This document shows positions 6,690 through 7,959 of a DNA stretch of 7,959 nucleotides, piece after piece (the stretch's first letter is position 1; each line of letters opens with the position of its first letter). The DNA comes from Oscillospiraceae bacterium (lineage in GTDB: Bacteria; Bacillota; Clostridia; Oscillospirales; Ruminococcaceae), in assembly GCA_020024235.1 (NCBI GenBank), contig JAHHUA010000077.1:1-7959 (forward strand), written 5' to 3'. The notes beneath the pieces are model-generated. The model did no database searches. It saw nothing but the letters and a program-made list of their open reading frames with translations, and was not told where the DNA came from. Both the position numbers and the translations under genes were made by a program.

Positions 6690-7313
6690 ATGAAAAAATT
6701 TAAAGAAACTATAAAACACTGCAAACTTTCTCACACACAAGTTGCAGGATTTTACAAAAAAGTATTGGAATTGTTTCCTCTGTTATTTTTTGTATTGTAT
6801 GCTTTAGGAGTGATATTAGGCAGCTTATTCAGCAGTTCATCAGATGAAATTATTACCTGTCTTAACAGTATTATCTCATATGATAATACGGATTTTTTCA
6901 CTGTTTTCTTGGACAATCTTTGGGGAATTATTGTATATGAACTTGTTGCATTTATCTTTGGATTTTGCGGAATAGGACATCCTGTAATTTTTTTAATACC
7001 TTTTATAAGAGGAGTAGGGTATGGGGTAAAGCAAATTTATCTTTTGACAGATGCTGTTAAAACAGGCAGTTATATTATATTTTGCATAAATGGCATAGTA
7101 GATATTCTCACAACAGTAATTTTAATTTTTTGCTGTAAACAATCATTAAAAATGTCTAATTATATTTTTAAATGGGGAATTGCCTCACGAAAAAATACAG
7201 AGATAAGAACCAAGTCAATTTCACTTAATTCTTATCTCATAAAATACATATTTTATACGATTATTTTCATAATTATGACGGCCGTTAAGTCTGCCGCAAA
7301 TTTATATGTCTGA
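6690..7313 (+). CDS. Stage II sporulation protein M (SpoIIM)-like membrane protein
   Basis: A 207-residue membrane protein, close in length to B. subtilis SpoIIM (about 214). About five hydrophobic segments are seen, near residues 29-47, 77-95, 97-117, 127-148 and 182-200. Likely SpoIIM features are GVILGSLF at the end of the first helix, FGFCGIGHPVIFLIPFIRGVGYG (90-112), comparable to the family's FG..xIGxPxI...xxKGxxxG core, and a C-terminal helix ending SAANLY. In B. subtilis SpoIIM works with SpoIID and SpoIIP to remodel peptidoglycan during engulfment of the forespore. The neighbouring Xer-type recombinase gene supports the call, because spoIIM and xerD lie close together in B. subtilis. 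ATG 6690 is preceded by AAAGGA at 6676-6681. A sporulation (sigma-E) promoter was sought but not found with correct spacing. It could instead be a non-sporulation paralogue of the same family. Confidence 0.72.
   Translation: MKKFKETIKHCKLSHTQVAGFYKKVLELFPLLFFVLYALGVILGSLFSSSSDEIITCLNSIISYDNTDFFTVFLDNLWGIIVYELVAFIFGFCGIGHPVIFLIPFIRGVGYGVKQIYLLTDAVKTGSYIIFCINGIVDILTTVILIFCCKQSLKMSNYIFKWGIASRKNTEIRTKSISLNSYLIKYIFYTIIFIIMTAVKSAANLYV
7193..7238 (-). terminator. Possible terminator of the recombinase gene, inside the spoIIM-like coding region
   Basis: A perfect 10-bp inverted repeat (7229-7238 with 7200-7209), with a smaller inner 4-bp stem (7212-7215/7223-7226), is followed on the minus strand by TGTA and six T residues. 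It lies about 64 bases past the recombinase stop codon, antisense to the end of the spoIIM-like gene. The stem is A/T-rich and the T run starts four bases late, so strength is uncertain. Confidence 0.45.
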
Positions 7314-7959
7314 ATCATCATCTGTATTATCCAAACCATATTTTTCTTTAATTTTTTCGGACTTTTTCTTATTAAATTTAGTTGATGCCAAAGGGGATTT
7401 TTCTGCTGCACTTTCCAGTTGTTTGTTGGAAACATGGGTATATATTTCAGTTGTTGACAGACTTACATGACCTAAAAGCTCCTTTAACACTCTTATATCT
7501 ACATTTCCTTGCTGATACAATAATGTAGCAGCTGTATGACGAAGTTTGTGAGGAGAATATCCCTGACCGTCCAAATTTGCACTTTTAAGGTTTTCTGCCA
7601 CAATTTGCTCCACTCGTCTGGGAGAAAGCCTTGTGCCATTTCTTGATAAAAACAATGCGTTTTCATAACCCGGCTTAGGCTTTATTTTGCTTCTTTCGGA
7701 GGTTTTATAATTTTCAATGGCATCAATGCAGGATTTGTTTATGTAAATAATTCTTTCTTTGTTGCCTTTACCCAGTATACGCAGGGTATTTTCTTTAATA
7801 TCTGATAAATTAATGCCCACCAACTCGGAAAGTCGCATTCCGCAATTTAAAAACAGTGTAATAATACAATAATCCCTTATGTTTTCAGCCTCTATAGTTG
7901 TATTTAAAAGTTCCAAACTTTCTTCTAAACTTAAATATTTTGGTAGTGATTTTTGAATT
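7302..7959 (-). CDS. Xer-type tyrosine recombinase (C-terminal part, cut by window end)
   Basis: The visible 218 residues are the catalytic domain of a XerC/XerD-family tyrosine recombinase; the N-terminal core-binding domain lies beyond 7959. The fragment starts IQKSLPKYLSLEES, the linker just before the catalytic domain. All active-site residues are present (numbering from the first visible residue): R42 in GMRLSEL, K64 in GKGNKER, H137 and R140 in SPHKLRH, H164 in LLGHVS, and the nucleophile Y173 in EIYTH. TTG at 7914-7916 reads in-frame through family-typical sequence and is not a start. A charged tail of about 28 residues (after SPLAS), basic and then acidic, extends past the usual end. 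Housekeeping XerC/XerD, which resolves chromosome dimers at dif, is favoured because of the neighbouring spoIIM-like gene; an integrase is the alternative. Its 3' end overlaps spoIIM-like by 12 bases, convergently. XerC versus XerD is not decidable here. Confidence 0.88.
   Translation of the reverse strand, partial: IQKSLPKYLSLEESLELLNTTIEAENIRDYCIITLFLNCGMRLSELVGINLSDIKENTLRILGKGNKERIIYINKSCIDAIENYKTSERSKIKPKPGYENALFLSRNGTRLSPRRVEQIVAENLKSANLDGQGYSPHKLRHTAATLLYQQGNVDIRVLKELLGHVSLSTTEIYTHVSNKQLESAAEKSPLASTKFNKKKSEKIKEKYGLDNTDDDSDI

Noticed and set aside
7253..7435. Open frame of 60 codons on the minus strand across the spoIIM/recombinase junction
   Set aside because: It is an alternative frame of the recombinase 3' end with no ribosome binding site or family likeness.
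7914..7916. TTG as the start of a short 204-residue recombinase
   Set aside because: The 14 codons upstream continue the XerC/D linker (PKYLSLEES) and the frame is open at the window end, so the gene is truncated by the window and not a short or broken form.
7302..7959. Recombinase as sign of an integrated mobile element
   Set aside because: No attachment-site repeats, excisionase, phage or plasmid genes are seen, and the spoIIM-like neighbour and Xer-like motifs point to a housekeeping gene. Sequence past 7959 could change this view.

Overview
The window looks like ordinary chromosome from a low-GC, spore-forming member of the Clostridia (Firmicutes/Bacillota). The evidence is strongly A/T-biased DNA and codon use, AGGAGG-type ribosome binding sites, a SpoIIM-like sporulation membrane protein next to a Xer-type recombinase, and family variants of the kind common in gut Clostridia. 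The species cannot be fixed from the sequence alone.

Layout, left to right. At 2-364 (+) is the C-terminal part of a ROK-family sugar kinase, probably glucokinase, cut by the window edge and closed by a strong intrinsic terminator. At 418-1029 (-) is a GNAT acetyltransferase of the RimJ/RimL type. From 4233 down to 1104 (-) runs a tightly packed three-gene unit: a single-domain CHR (chromate-type) transporter, a GT4 glycosyltransferase of the diacylglycerol-glucosyltransferase type, and an uncharacterised FAD-dependent dehydrogenase-like protein with a four-cysteine cluster. In this unit each downstream Shine-Dalgarno sequence overlaps the stop codon of the gene before it. Upstream on the same strand are a YebC/TACO1-family gene (4305-5048), with its own good sigma-A promoter and a terminator, and a MATE-family multidrug exporter (5152-6558), also with a recognisable promoter. 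Divergent from the MATE gene is spoIIM-like (6690-7313, +). It converges on, and overlaps by 12 bases, the 3' end of a xerC/xerD-type tyrosine recombinase (7302 to the window end, -), which is cut at its N-terminus.

How the genes may work together: the transporter, glycosyltransferase and FAD protein are very likely co-transcribed and translationally coupled, but no shared pathway is evident. A role in membrane glycolipid or envelope metabolism is only a guess. The spoIIM-xer neighbourhood resembles the conserved gene order in Bacillus subtilis, where spoIIM lies a few genes from xerD (ripX), so this recombinase is more likely the housekeeping chromosome-dimer resolvase than a mobile-element integrase.

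I found no CRISPR array, tRNA, rRNA, insertion sequence, prophage or recognisable defence system. The window is gene-dense, with no gap above about 130 bases. Nothing amounts to a clear new system. The points most worth checking are the unpaired CHR transporter in the three-gene unit, the uncharacterised cysteine-rich FAD protein, the Asp-for-Glu change in the GT4 motif, and a possible recombinase terminator inside the spoIIM coding sequence.
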